A DNA stretch of 64,000 bases, from contig NZ_JALJYG010000007.1 in NCBI RefSeq assembly GCF_024170505.1, forward strand, positions 1-64,000, written 5' to 3'. The DNA comes from Methanocalculus alkaliphilus. GTDB lineage: Archaea; Halobacteriota; Methanomicrobia; Methanomicrobiales; Methanocorpusculaceae. The position numbers and the translations under genes were made by a program. The first letter of the stretch is position 1. Every line of letters begins with the position of its first letter. Shown here piece after piece: positions 1 to 9,531 of the stretch. The notes beneath the pieces were generated by a model, which worked only from the letters and a program-made list of their open reading frames with translations, was not told where the DNA came from and did no database searches.

Positions 1-135
1 CCATACTGGCATTATATTTGTTTGTACATATAATTGTACTTTATGGTTTTTCAATATAATTAGGTGGTACTTTTACAAAGGGTTCGCAAAGTGAGGGCAT
101 GCCCCTTGGATGGCGGGGCGGATTTGCACAGTCAT

Positions 136-2172
136 TCACTCGCCAAGCACTTTGTAGAGAGCATCTCGTGAATCCTTATAATAGACGACCGTCAGCCGGG
201 AGGCGAGATCATCAGACATATCATTGAGCTGTTTCCTGCTTGATACCGGCAGCAGTATCGCTGATGCACCATTATCTGCTGCCATCTCGGCCATATCAAG
301 GGCATTATAGACCGGTTCAATCGTTCCACCGACACTCATCGTCCCGGCGATCACGACACCCCCCTTGATACTCCTGCCAAGTGCAGCGGATGAGAGGGCA
401 AGGAGAATGGGTATGCCAATCGAAGAGGCGCCCTTTGCAGCACTCAACGCCCGGACCTGAACGGAATACTCATTTCCATGAGGATCACGATCCCCTATCA
501 GCATCTTATTCTGGGTATAGAGGACCTGCTCTGCTGCACGGAGACTCTCTTTGAGACCAAATGGCGCCCGGACATTTACCAGCCGGATTGATGAGCCGGG
601 TGTAACGGTCACTTCAATCTTATAGAGGCCGCTCCCTTCGTTCGCCTCTCCCGGTCCAATCGCCCATACCTGTCCGGGAGGGAGGGGATCCGGCGAGATC
701 TCGCTGTCACTATGGAGCTCGGGGGTTGAGACATACTGCTCGATCCCATCCATTCCGAGCCGGTAGCTGAACATCGTATTTCGGAACTCTGCTGATCCGA
801 TCCGTTTTTGCTGTTCCTTTACTCTCCGCCGGCATTCAAGTGCTATCCTGACAACCCATTCAAGCTGATCATCTTCAATCTCCATCTCCGAAGAGGGGTA
901 AAGAATCTTGAGAAGACCATTCACCGTTTTGTGCACTGCACGCCGATCACGACCACTGAGTGCATCCCCGAAGAAGACCCGGTCACTGATGAGATGGAGG
1001 CGGCTTTCACTCCTCAGCTGCCGCCAGGCTTCACTCAGAAAGTCACTGACCAGCCCATAATGCTCCGTCATCATATCCGGGTGGATCTTTGGATAGTCCC
1101 ATCCGGGGGCATAGGAATGGATTCGATCCATGAATGCGGTGTCGTCACGGATCTCTTTTGGCATGGGGCCAAAGAGATGGCCTATCCTCTGCTGGTGCTC
1201 GACATCGACATCGAAGTTGCCGAGCATGACGATACCACCCTCTGCCCGGATACTTTCCCGGCCTCGTGAGAACTCGCCACTCTCCATGTAGCCCTTCATA
1301 ATATTGACACCGTCTTTCTGGTCGAAGCTGATCCCGGATACCTCATCAAAACAGACGACATCATACTGGCAGACCAGTCCCCTCTGCCCATTAGCGTTAT
1401 TCACAAACATCTTGGCAACCGTGGCTTTCCCTCCGGATACCAGGTGTGAGTAAGGACTGATCTGCTGATAGAGGTAACTTTTCCCGGTTCCTCTTGGCCC
1501 AAGCTCGATCATGTTGTACCCTTTCTCGACAAACGGCACCATACGGAGGAAGAGGACATCCTGTGCACGTGCTGAGAGTGAGGAGGGCTCAATGCCGACA
1601 CTCCGGATAAGAAAATCCTTCCATTCCTGTGTCGTCATCTCTTTCCGGCCACGTGCAACGTCCTGAAGAACACCCCGTTTCGAGAGCTGGATCGGACGGA
1701 GGCGTTCAAGGGAGAACGGGCGGTTGCTCTCCGGATCTCCATATGCCAGCTCCACTTCTGCATAGAAGCCACCGGTCAGCATCCGCTCATGTTCATAGAC
1801 AAGATCTGAATTGATATGGACATCATTTAAGAGAAGAGAGGGAATGGTCGCCAGGAAAGTGTCTGAACGGACATCAAGCCGTGCGGTGATGAGATCGATC
1901 ACTTTGACGATGCCGTGTACTTTCGCATTGGCCTTATAGAGCTCCTGCTCCCCTGCCCTGACGATCCGTTCGCTTAACTGACGCTGGACAATCTCAAGCC
2001 CTTCTTTGATCTCCTCTTCATCGGTGGTTGCACAGTATTTACCGATGAGAAACTCGGCGACATAGGTTGGAACCGCATAGTTTCCCTTGAACTTCTGAGC
2101 GAGATCCTTCCGGACGACATAGCCGTCGAAAGCTTTTGTGACAAGTTGATCGAGCTGATCCAATGCTGGCAT
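136..2172 (-). CDS. brxL: BREX Lon-like protease BrxL
   Basis: Last gene of the BREX operon. The 678-residue protein has an AAA ATPase core with Walker A GPRGTGKS (about residues 225-232, Lys231) and Walker B VVCFDE (272-277). A C-terminal Lon-protease-like domain follows (about 500-678), with a GASSIG segment at the usual catalytic-Ser region and a Lys in the PVSSRKQ segment. This ATPase plus Lon domain order and the length fit BrxL of type 1 BREX. In studied systems BrxL is needed for phage exclusion but not for host methylation; that is family knowledge. It begins 4 bases after the pglZ stop, and a strong GGAGGGG ribosome site for it lies inside the end of pglZ. No gene follows in the remaining 135 bases. 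Confidence 0.93.
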   Translation of the reverse strand: MPALDQLDQLVTKAFDGYVVRKDLAQKFKGNYAVPTYVAEFLIGKYCATTDEEEIKEGLEIVQRQLSERIVRAGEQELYKANAKVHGIVKVIDLITARLDVRSDTFLATIPSLLLNDVHINSDLVYEHERMLTGGFYAEVELAYGDPESNRPFSLERLRPIQLSKRGVLQDVARGRKEMTTQEWKDFLIRSVGIEPSSLSARAQDVLFLRMVPFVEKGYNMIELGPRGTGKSYLYQQISPYSHLVSGGKATVAKMFVNNANGQRGLVCQYDVVCFDEVSGISFDQKDGVNIMKGYMESGEFSRGRESIRAEGGIVMLGNFDVDVEHQQRIGHLFGPMPKEIRDDTAFMDRIHSYAPGWDYPKIHPDMMTEHYGLVSDFLSEAWRQLRSESRLHLISDRVFFGDALSGRDRRAVHKTVNGLLKILYPSSEMEIEDDQLEWVVRIALECRRRVKEQQKRIGSAEFRNTMFSYRLGMDGIEQYVSTPELHSDSEISPDPLPPGQVWAIGPGEANEGSGLYKIEVTVTPGSSIRLVNVRAPFGLKESLRAAEQVLYTQNKMLIGDRDPHGNEYSVQVRALSAAKGASSIGIPILLALSSAALGRSIKGGVVIAGTMSVGGTIEPVYNALDMAEMAADNGASAILLPVSSRKQLNDMSDDLASRLTVVYYKDSRDALYKVLGE

Positions 2173-2176
2173 ACTC

Positions 2177-4471
2177 TCATTCCCCTCCGATAATCACCTT
2201 TCTCTGGGCTATTGGATTGCCATTATCATCCAGGATTACAATGAACGCTTCGGCTCCTTCAAACCGGTCATCCGGTATCACAAGAGATATCGTTCCATCT
2301 GCGGGGATGGTTTTGCCCGCCTGTGTGATGCTGGTTGCCGGATCTCCGGGCCTCTCACGGATATCAATTCTATATCCTTCTGCACCGTCCGTATGTACTG
2401 AGAGGCGTAACCCTCTCCAGACCGGAGGCTCGACCTCTATCACAGACTGCATACCCCCTCCCCGCCTGACAACGATCTCGGGAATGACCACTTCTTCAGG
2501 GCTCAACCCTCCGTGATCGAACTCTTTTCCTGCTTCAAAACAGCTGATTCCGGGAGCAAGGGCGATCCGGACCCTTCGATCCCAGAACCACGGCAGCACA
2601 GGATAGGCAACCTGGGCATCCGGATGGAGCCGGGCACACCTCCCTTTTTTGATGAGGGTATATGCCGGGGGGAGCTCGGTCTTCTGCAGGCCACCCGGGA
2701 TAAGAAGCCACCCGTGATCGGTGACGATACGAACCTGTCTCCATCCTGCCTGGAGGAGAGACTGTATCCGCTTCCTGATGAGGGAGAGTTCGTGATCAAG
2801 GATTGAGGCAAGGGCGATTCCCCTGTCATGGCCGCTATGATCGATGTTACCGATCTCGGTCCATGCCGAACCTGCAGGATCACCATACTCTCCTTCTTTC
2901 AGGACCTGATACGAATGTGCCTCAAGGATCCGTCTGAGTGCCTGGATCTCTGCTGCAGCACCGCTCTGCGTGCATGGGGTAAGCCCTTCTCCTGATGCGA
3001 GCTCTCCAGCTATGGGCATAACAGCCGGCTTTGCCGTCTCGGTCAGGGTTGGGAGCACCGAATATCTGTATGAAAGGTTGCATTCCTCGCCTCCATCTTC
3101 GAGGATTTTTTTGAGCCGGTGACCACAGTCCATACGAAGCCCGTCAACAAAGAGGATCACTTCTCCCACAACTGGAGGACTGGTTTGTTTCACCTGCTCA
3201 GGAGGGGATAGAGACCATGCCCTCTGGAACTCCTCTGCACGTGCAGAGAGCCAGTTCATGGAAACCGCCCTGATAGCAGTGGTTACTGCCCTCATTGTAT
3301 CAGCATCAGATGCATACGCAAGACTGCGTAGGATGGCATTATCAGCTTTATAGAGCGTCTCGGTATAGCGCTTCGCCTGCTCATCCACCGTGCCGCCAAA
3401 GGTGTACTGTGTGGAGAGCCCTGCCAGTTCGGCGAGTGGTTCTATTGCCATCGCAAGGGGGCTCTCCCCTATGGCTGCCCAGACCCAGCCCCTCCGCTCG
3501 GCATGGGCTTTTTCAAGCCTTTGAATTGTATCTGCAGCGATAGGTGGAGATACCTGCTCAAGTGCAAGGAGTTCGGTATGAAGGGTCTTCTCCTCTTCGT
3601 CATTGATCTGGGGCCATGACTCCTTAAAGACAATAAATGGCGGTCGTTGAAGGTTTCTGAGAAGGTTTGGAATATCCGAAAACCTCTCTGGCGTCTCGAT
3701 AAAACGCTCCCACATCTGTTGCCACTTCCTCTCCTGGGATGCGAGTTTCTCGGCTGCGGTTGCGACGCCATCGATCTGGGGATCAAAGCCATAATCGACT
3801 TTACAGATAAAACGGAAGGATTTCCATTCATCATGCGACATCTTTCCCCGCTCCTCTTCCGGAGCATTCATCCAGAGGAGTATCTGCTTCTTCTCATCCG
3901 GATGGGTGAGGCTGGTGAAGAAACCGGCTTTGAGTGGCTGGTTTGCACTGAGTGTCTGCATCGTCTCCTGGCAGAGTTTCTCTATTGAGCTTCTGAGTGC
4001 ATCTTTTGTCGCCTGATCCGGTTGGGTTTCGATACTATAGTTTGCCTGAAGATAGCCTGCAATCGTCCAGTCCCGCCCATTCCTGTGCGACCAGAGGAGG
4101 CCACGATACTGGAGATCAATCAGTGGCTTGATCTCATCAGGACAGTCCCTGCTATTCCTGAATGCATCGCGTGAATATCCCGGGAGGTAGATGATCGGGC
4201 AGTCATCCTTTGGGAAGGTGGTGTCGGGGATTGCTTCTTCGAGGAGGCATCTGAGATAGATGGCGGGACCCTGCCAGGCATCAGGATCATAGGAGCCGAA
4301 TGTCATGATCGGCATCTGAAATGTCTTCTTGAGCAGCGAAACGACCGGTCGCCACTCTTCTGTGGGATCTGTCCAGAGGAGGGCAACAGGGGGCGCAGCA
4401 TCATTGCGGTTGTATTCGGTTGTAGCGGTTGTCAGGGTATTGCGTACTGCCTCAAGAAATGTTTGTCTCAT
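2177..4471 (-). CDS. pglZ: BREX phosphatase-like protein PglZ (type 1)
   Basis: 764 residues, alkaline-phosphatase superfamily. Visible metal-site motifs are VILFVDGLRMD (about 440-450) and RIVTDHGW (about 600), the pattern expected for a PglZ domain, followed by a small β-rich C-terminus. The N-terminal half carries the long DUF-type region typical of BREX-1 PglZ (roughly 750-850 residues). Its ATG overlaps the DUF4276 stop as ATGA, so it is translationally coupled to the inserted module upstream and lies 4 bases before brxL. PglZ is a core BREX component that works with the methyltransferase PglX; its exact reaction is not settled. Confidence 0.93.
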   Translation of the reverse strand: MRQTFLEAVRNTLTTATTEYNRNDAAPPVALLWTDPTEEWRPVVSLLKKTFQMPIMTFGSYDPDAWQGPAIYLRCLLEEAIPDTTFPKDDCPIIYLPGYSRDAFRNSRDCPDEIKPLIDLQYRGLLWSHRNGRDWTIAGYLQANYSIETQPDQATKDALRSSIEKLCQETMQTLSANQPLKAGFFTSLTHPDEKKQILLWMNAPEEERGKMSHDEWKSFRFICKVDYGFDPQIDGVATAAEKLASQERKWQQMWERFIETPERFSDIPNLLRNLQRPPFIVFKESWPQINDEEEKTLHTELLALEQVSPPIAADTIQRLEKAHAERRGWVWAAIGESPLAMAIEPLAELAGLSTQYTFGGTVDEQAKRYTETLYKADNAILRSLAYASDADTMRAVTTAIRAVSMNWLSARAEEFQRAWSLSPPEQVKQTSPPVVGEVILFVDGLRMDCGHRLKKILEDGGEECNLSYRYSVLPTLTETAKPAVMPIAGELASGEGLTPCTQSGAAAEIQALRRILEAHSYQVLKEGEYGDPAGSAWTEIGNIDHSGHDRGIALASILDHELSLIRKRIQSLLQAGWRQVRIVTDHGWLLIPGGLQKTELPPAYTLIKKGRCARLHPDAQVAYPVLPWFWDRRVRIALAPGISCFEAGKEFDHGGLSPEEVVIPEIVVRRGGGMQSVIEVEPPVWRGLRLSVHTDGAEGYRIDIRERPGDPATSITQAGKTIPADGTISLVIPDDRFEGAEAFIVILDDNGNPIAQRKVIIGGE

Positions 4472-5142
4472 AATCTGCCTCCGGAGAGTTTCTCAAGCCG
4501 GGCGATCCATGCATCAAAGTGCGGGCATTCCTCCCGCATGGTGCCAAGGGCGATCCGCCGGGCAATCTGGATGCCCCTTGTTCTCTTCTGGTATGATGGA
4601 TAAAGTTTCAGAAGCCGCTTTGAGGGGGCTGTCTCCTCTCCATCGTTTATCGACTCAGGGCCATTTGGGAACTGGCGGATTATCATATCCAGGTCATGAA
4701 TCCTTGATCGTTCCTGGGCAGTCATCACCTCATCTATGGTTGTCACATCAGAGAAGAGGAGCGCCTCGAACTCATGGACCTGGATATAGGGGATGAAGAA
4801 CCGGTTATTGATGCTCGCCTGGAGTGCTGATTCTATTGTTTCAACACGAGTATGGGGGTTTGAGATGCGTTCGGCCTCATCCATTCCCGGAAAGGTCTCC
4901 GGGAGTTTATAGAGATCAAACATGGTGGTGACATAGGCACCCTGCTTCTCAAATGATTGAAGAATGATCTTCCTGACACGGTCATAGGGCATGATACCAC
5001 CGCGATGAGTCTTTTCTCTGACTGCTGTCGGGAGGTTGATGGCAAAGGCCTCAATATGGAACTGCCGGAGATGGGGGGCGAGGATTTGACTCACGAACCC
5101 CTCTTCGGTCTGGCCTTCTGTGATAATCTTGAGCCTGATCAT
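4468..5142 (-). CDS. DUF4276 (Toprim-like) protein in the BREX operon
   Basis: About 224 residues. The N-terminal LKIITEGQTEE segment, an acidic FDLY segment (near residue 75-80) and VHEFEALLF (near 125) match DUF4276, whose fold is Toprim-like with a Glu and Asp metal site. I chose the ATG at 5142 because a good archaeal ribosome site GGTGATC lies just upstream, overlapping the stop of the ATPase gene; an in-frame start at 5166 is possible. The gene is sandwiched between an OLD/RecF-like ATPase and pglZ, coupled to both. Family context: ATPase-Toprim pairs (OLD, PARIS AriA/AriB, Gabija-like) are anti-phage effectors, so a nuclease or toxin role is inferred, not shown. Confidence 0.85.
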   Translation of the reverse strand: MIRLKIITEGQTEEGFVSQILAPHLRQFHIEAFAINLPTAVREKTHRGGIMPYDRVRKIILQSFEKQGAYVTTMFDLYKLPETFPGMDEAERISNPHTRVETIESALQASINNRFFIPYIQVHEFEALLFSDVTTIDEVMTAQERSRIHDLDMIIRQFPNGPESINDGEETAPSKRLLKLYPSYQKRTRGIQIARRIALGTMREECPHFDAWIARLEKLSGGRL

Positions 5143-5144
5143 CT

Positions 5145-5151
5145 GATCACC
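5145..5151 (-). promoter_or_regulatory. Ribosome-binding site deciding the DUF4276 start
   Basis: On the minus strand GGTGATC, complementary to the archaeal 16S rRNA 3' end, lies directly before the ATG at 5142 and overlaps the stop codon of the upstream ATPase gene. It favours 5142 over the in-frame upstream start at 5166. Confidence 0.6.
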
Positions 5152-6244
5152 GTGAAGGCTTCCCACCGAGGATGTTCATCTCCCAAAGTTCACCCAGCGA
5201 GTAGTCGTTCAGCCAGTCCCGAAGCTCTTCCTCTAAAAGCCGTTTAATTGTTGTCTCTCCATTATAGCGGTCAACAACAAGGATATCCTCCACCTCAAAC
5301 TGGTTTACCAGGCTGACAGATTGTGTCGAGATGATGATCTGCGATTTTGTTGCCGCACTCTTGATCAGATCAACCAGGATATTCAATGCATAAGGATGGA
5401 GGCCGAGCTCCGGTTCATCAATGAGGATCAGATCCGGAGGATTTGGCTGGAGGAGAACTGTTGCGAGGCAGATGAACCGGAGTGTCCCGTCTGAGAGATG
5501 GGAGGCGATGAACGGGTAATCGGAGTCTTTTTCCATCCACTCAAGTTTTATCAGATCCTGGTTCTCGGGGAGCGGTCTCAGAGAGAAGTCGTCAAAGAAT
5601 GGTGCGACAAGCCGCACCATATCCCGGATATCATTGTAGTGCTTCTCATGGGCGTTTTTTAAATAGTAGAGGAATGGGGCGAGGTTTGATGCATTGTAGC
5701 GGAAATACCTGTTGTCATTTATCTGCTCGATTGCCTTCATCGGGGATTCATCGCTTGTATCATGAAAATGATAGACCCGCCAGCTCTTCAGGCTGTTCAG
5801 CACATGGCGGGTTACGTTGTGATCCGACTTTTTTGCATAGGGGATCAGTTGTGTCTCCTCATGACCGGATTGTACAAAGTCATAATAGGGTGGTTCATCC
5901 GGACCATGACCATAGAACTCAGCAACTTCCCTTCCAAAGACGATCCCTTCGCCCTCTGCCTTCTCCCAGGTGCAGGAGTACCCGTTCTTCCCAAAGAGCA
6001 GTTCGATCTCAATTCTCCCTGTCTTCTTTGGGCCGTAATGCAGGAGCGACCTGATGCCTCCGGCTTTCCCGACCGCATACCGGAGCCTCCCCTCGACCAT
6101 CTGGTTCAGAAGCCGGAAGAGCGTGATGAAGTTTGTTTTTCCTGCTCCGTTCGCCCCAATCAGGATATTGAGGTTGGTTAAGGTGATATCAAGATCCTTG
6201 ATCGATTTGTAGCCTGAGATATGAATCTTATCCAGTGTATTCAT
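5147..6244 (-). CDS. OLD/RecF-like AAA ATPase embedded in the BREX operon
   Basis: 365 residues of an ABC-type AAA15/AAA21 ATPase. Walker A is GANGAGKTN (30-38), an ABC-like signature SHLSDGT lies in the C-terminal third, Walker B is LILIDEPELGLHP, and the STQS segment resembles the H-loop region. There is no obvious long coiled coil, so it resembles defence-type OLD/AriA ATPases rather than SMC or Rad50. Its ATG overlaps the pglX stop (ATGA) and DUF4276 starts 4 bases after its stop, so it belongs to the operon. By analogy it may sense infection and control the neighbouring Toprim-like protein; this is inference. Confidence 0.88.
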   Translation of the reverse strand: MNTLDKIHISGYKSIKDLDITLTNLNILIGANGAGKTNFITLFRLLNQMVEGRLRYAVGKAGGIRSLLHYGPKKTGRIEIELLFGKNGYSCTWEKAEGEGIVFGREVAEFYGHGPDEPPYYDFVQSGHEETQLIPYAKKSDHNVTRHVLNSLKSWRVYHFHDTSDESPMKAIEQINDNRYFRYNASNLAPFLYYLKNAHEKHYNDIRDMVRLVAPFFDDFSLRPLPENQDLIKLEWMEKDSDYPFIASHLSDGTLRFICLATVLLQPNPPDLILIDEPELGLHPYALNILVDLIKSAATKSQIIISTQSVSLVNQFEVEDILVVDRYNGETTIKRLLEEELRDWLNDYSLGELWEMNILGGKPSR

Positions 6245-9200
6245 CCCTCTTCTCCTTCTCCCCTCTCCCGTGCCTGCTTCTTCTCTGCAATGGTGAAGTG
6301 CCGGTCATTATGCCGTTCCACCGTCCCGGATGCATTCGGCACCGGATCTTTCCCCCGGTCTGTCCTCCAGTGGATCTTCGGGGTGGATCGAAGCACCCCC
6401 GCCTCAACAAATGGCCGGATATTCAGCCGGACACCATCATTGAGATCGGGGTCCCAGCCGATGGGCTGCTCATGAATCGGCTTCCACCTGATAAAAATAT
6501 CATAGGGCTTCTCACCCTCAAGTATCTTCTCAAGCCGTCCTTTCAGGTCCAGGGCGGCAACCAGCCGCTCTTCTGCACCGGGGGTGGCAGCGGCGATCTC
6601 TGATCGCTGCTGGGTGATCCAGCCGCCGAGGTAGGTGTAGATGAGCCGCTCAAGGTTGCGCCGATCCAGTTTATGATAGTTGAGGAGGACCGAAAACCCG
6701 TCCGGCCTCCCGTCCCAGACCTGCCAGACGAAGGGCCGGTGGTGGAAGAGCTTTGCATGCGATGCGAAGAACTCATCCCTCAGGAATCCTTCAAGATCAC
6801 CTTTCAGCCGCCCGTCATTCCTTGTATAGCCGGCTGCCCTGAGGAGTTCGTTCTCCATATCTGGCGACCACGCAGCCCCGTATGCGGCGGCAAGAAGCGA
6901 CCGCAGCCGGTCCACGAGCCGGCCTTCGCCCCGGAGCGAGGGGATACCGGCGATTCCGTCATCATCGGCGAATGGGAGCAGGGCATCGCACCGCTGCACC
7001 CATTCCCGTGCCTCTGCTGCAAGCTCCATATCGGGATCGGTCTCGGCAGGCCATCTATAGCCGAGGAGGCGGGCGATGGCGACATGGAGGACGGTGCCAT
7101 CGGTCCGGAGCGGCCCGTGGGCGAGCCGTTTCGTCTCCTCATCCCAGATGACGGAGCCGCAGGGGTGGCCGTGGAAGAGCCACTGGGTGGGATCATCGGA
7201 ATAGGGGTCGGGGAGGCCATTGGGGTACTGCTCCTCGGCGACTTTTGTCCAATGGTCGAGATCGAAGGGGACTTTGACGAGGGTAGTACATGTGACATAG
7301 AGTTTAGAATCAATTTTGCGAATATTACTGCAATACTCTTCACTTGAACAATAGCTAATAATGGCAGGAAGATATGATGGATCGGTTGGTATTATTGCAG
7401 AAACGCCATTTCGATAAAGACCACCGTGGTAATATGTTGCTGGTAGGTTAGCCATCATACTAATTGCGACACCCTTTTTACCCCAAGCCAGTCTTCCTTG
7501 AACACGGGCTTGAGGGTTATCAAAATGTAACTGGCCTTTGTTTTTCCAATAAAGCACATAATTTAAACCAGAATATAACTTGGAATTAGGAACCGCATTT
7601 TGCATTTTTTGCCATAATTCAGATGGATATGTACTATCCCAAAACTCTCTTCTGAATCGTTCCCAGTCTCCTACATGTAATCCAATATATGGTGTTGTAT
7701 ATTTAAGGAGCAATTCACTTTTTGATCCCTGTTCAATCAAAATTCTAGAGTCTGGATTGTTAAATTGTTTTTTTTGTTCAATGCATTTCAATTCTGCATC
7801 CAACAAAGATTCTGCCTTTCCCGCCGCGTCACGTTCTTCCGATACATCAAGCCCGCAGAGTTCGTGACTTCCAAGTGCTTGTGTATGGGCGATACTCAGG
7901 AGAATGGCTTTCACCACCTCTCCGGAGATGGTTTCAAAAGCTCCCGGACCAAGTCTCACCACCAGCTCCCACCGCTCCTGCTTCAGCAGCTCCTCCCGGA
8001 ACTTCGTATATGATGTAAGGAAGAGCCAGTTTTGCGGCAGAACAGCACTGACCGTACCTCCTGTTCGACAGAACGTAAGGCACCGATCAAGAAAAACCGT
8101 TGCGATATCAGCTTTTGCATCCGGGTGTCGTTCTTCACAAAATGAACGCAACAGATCTCCATGCTTCCCCCGTGAGAGATACGGCACATTCGTCACAATA
8201 CAATCATACTTCCTCGAAAGCAGATCAACCGCTTTCATCACCCCGTGTGCCGTCTCCCCGAAGATGGCGGCAACCGGATCCCCGGCATCCTTCTCCTGCC
8301 GGATTGCCCGGTCAAGTGCCTTCTTCAAAGTAGCAGGGTCGGCAAGCGTCCCCCCGGAATCAACCTGAATCAGGCTCCCGAGGGTGTCAGCATTCTTAAA
8401 GAGCTCATAGTACTTCGCCAGCTCCCCTTCAAGCAGCCCTTCGCCTCCGGCGAGCCGAAGCCACTCCTCCTTCTCCGCCTTGATCGGAATCCCGGTACAG
8501 GCGAGATTTGGGACCGGCAGGTAAGATGCCGTCGGCGAGAATCCCTCCTTCCATGCCTCAAGGGCAATAGCAAAGGTGGCGATCTGGATGCACCGGGGAT
8601 CGAGTTCGAGGCCGTGGAGATTCTTTCCGATGATCGCCCTGATGGCCGATTCATCATCCTCGCCCATTTCCTGCCGCATCGCAAGGAGCATATGGAATGC
8701 CCGGACGAGGAAATGCCCGGATCCACAGCAGGGATCGAGGATTCTGAGCTCATCAATATTCGTCGGCCAGGTGGAGAAGTCATGCTGCACCTGATCCTTA
8801 TAATAGACCCATTCAGATCGGAGCGGGCTCTCGGGATGGCGGTCAAGCCACCAGGCACCAAGGCTGTTCTCAAGCAGGAACTGTACCATGTACGGCTCGG
8901 TGAAGAGCTGGGTGACAGCACAGAGATCATATCCCTGGATCTTCCGTTCAGAGGCATTCACCTCCTTCTTCTTCTCGGTCTGCCAGAACTGGTAAGTCCA
9001 GCCGAGGGCATCTTCGGCAAGGAAGGTGGTATCGGAGATCCCGGCGAGGATCGCCTGGAGTGCGGCAGAATCTTCAGGTGCATACCGGATCGCAAGGAGC
9101 GGATCACCCTGCCTGAAGATGCCGGGGAGCATCCACTCGGCATACTCAGCCGCAAGCTCAAAGAGATCCCGGTTCTCTTCGCTGGCGATCTCCCCGCACT

Positions 9201-9531
9201 CGGCGAGGTTGACAGGAATCTTATACTTTGGATGGAAGAGGAGATCGTTCTCGGCAAGGAACCGGGCAAAGAGCATCCGGTGCCACTGCTCATACGCAAC
9301 CGTCCGGACCAGTGCCTCAAATCCCTCGGGATTGATCCCCCCAAGCCTTCTCAACTCTACCCGGAGCCGCCGCCGGAGCTCTGCCTGCTCCTCTGTCAGA
9401 TGGGCCGGCTTCTTCTCCTCACAGACGCCGAGGACATGGAGGGCGTTTCGTGCCCCTGTTTCTGCCACACGGCGGGCCGCCTGGACGGCGGTATCGAGGC
9501 CACCCCGTTCTTCCCGGGAGAGGACGGTCAT
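6241..9531 (-). CDS. pglX: BREX adenine-specific DNA methyltransferase PglX (BrxX)
   Basis: 1096 residues. SAM-binding motif I is LDPCCGSGHFL (265-275) and catalytic motif IV is TNVPYLS (about 445), an NVPY variant of NPPY that I believe is common in this family. BREX PglX adds N6-methyladenine to a non-palindromic site, marking self DNA. Residues of about 567-755 (7270-7830) are encoded by markedly AT-rich DNA compared with both flanks; this is the expected target-recognition region and looks exchanged. Its ATG overlaps the brxC stop (ATGA), and the ATPase gene follows with the same overlap. Length and motifs suggest an intact gene. Confidence 0.94.
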   Translation of the reverse strand: MTVLSREERGGLDTAVQAARRVAETGARNALHVLGVCEEKKPAHLTEEQAELRRRLRVELRRLGGINPEGFEALVRTVAYEQWHRMLFARFLAENDLLFHPKYKIPVNLAECGEIASEENRDLFELAAEYAEWMLPGIFRQGDPLLAIRYAPEDSAALQAILAGISDTTFLAEDALGWTYQFWQTEKKKEVNASERKIQGYDLCAVTQLFTEPYMVQFLLENSLGAWWLDRHPESPLRSEWVYYKDQVQHDFSTWPTNIDELRILDPCCGSGHFLVRAFHMLLAMRQEMGEDDESAIRAIIGKNLHGLELDPRCIQIATFAIALEAWKEGFSPTASYLPVPNLACTGIPIKAEKEEWLRLAGGEGLLEGELAKYYELFKNADTLGSLIQVDSGGTLADPATLKKALDRAIRQEKDAGDPVAAIFGETAHGVMKAVDLLSRKYDCIVTNVPYLSRGKHGDLLRSFCEERHPDAKADIATVFLDRCLTFCRTGGTVSAVLPQNWLFLTSYTKFREELLKQERWELVVRLGPGAFETISGEVVKAILLSIAHTQALGSHELCGLDVSEERDAAGKAESLLDAELKCIEQKKQFNNPDSRILIEQGSKSELLLKYTTPYIGLHVGDWERFRREFWDSTYPSELWQKMQNAVPNSKLYSGLNYVLYWKNKGQLHFDNPQARVQGRLAWGKKGVAISMMANLPATYYHGGLYRNGVSAIIPTDPSYLPAIISYCSSEEYCSNIRKIDSKLYVTCTTLVKVPFDLDHWTKVAEEQYPNGLPDPYSDDPTQWLFHGHPCGSVIWDEETKRLAHGPLRTDGTVLHVAIARLLGYRWPAETDPDMELAAEAREWVQRCDALLPFADDDGIAGIPSLRGEGRLVDRLRSLLAAAYGAAWSPDMENELLRAAGYTRNDGRLKGDLEGFLRDEFFASHAKLFHHRPFVWQVWDGRPDGFSVLLNYHKLDRRNLERLIYTYLGGWITQQRSEIAAATPGAEERLVAALDLKGRLEKILEGEKPYDIFIRWKPIHEQPIGWDPDLNDGVRLNIRPFVEAGVLRSTPKIHWRTDRGKDPVPNASGTVERHNDRHFTIAEKKQARERGEGEEG

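Noticed and set aside
95-104. Palindrome GGGCATGCCC after brxL as a terminator or att site
   Set aside because: Too short, without a T-run or a second copy in the window.
8165-8200. NVPY in place of NPPY in PglX as a sign of an inactive methyltransferase
   Set aside because: The rest of the fold is intact and I recall NVPY as a common PglX variant, so loss of activity is not supported. The same applies to NPMW in HsdM.
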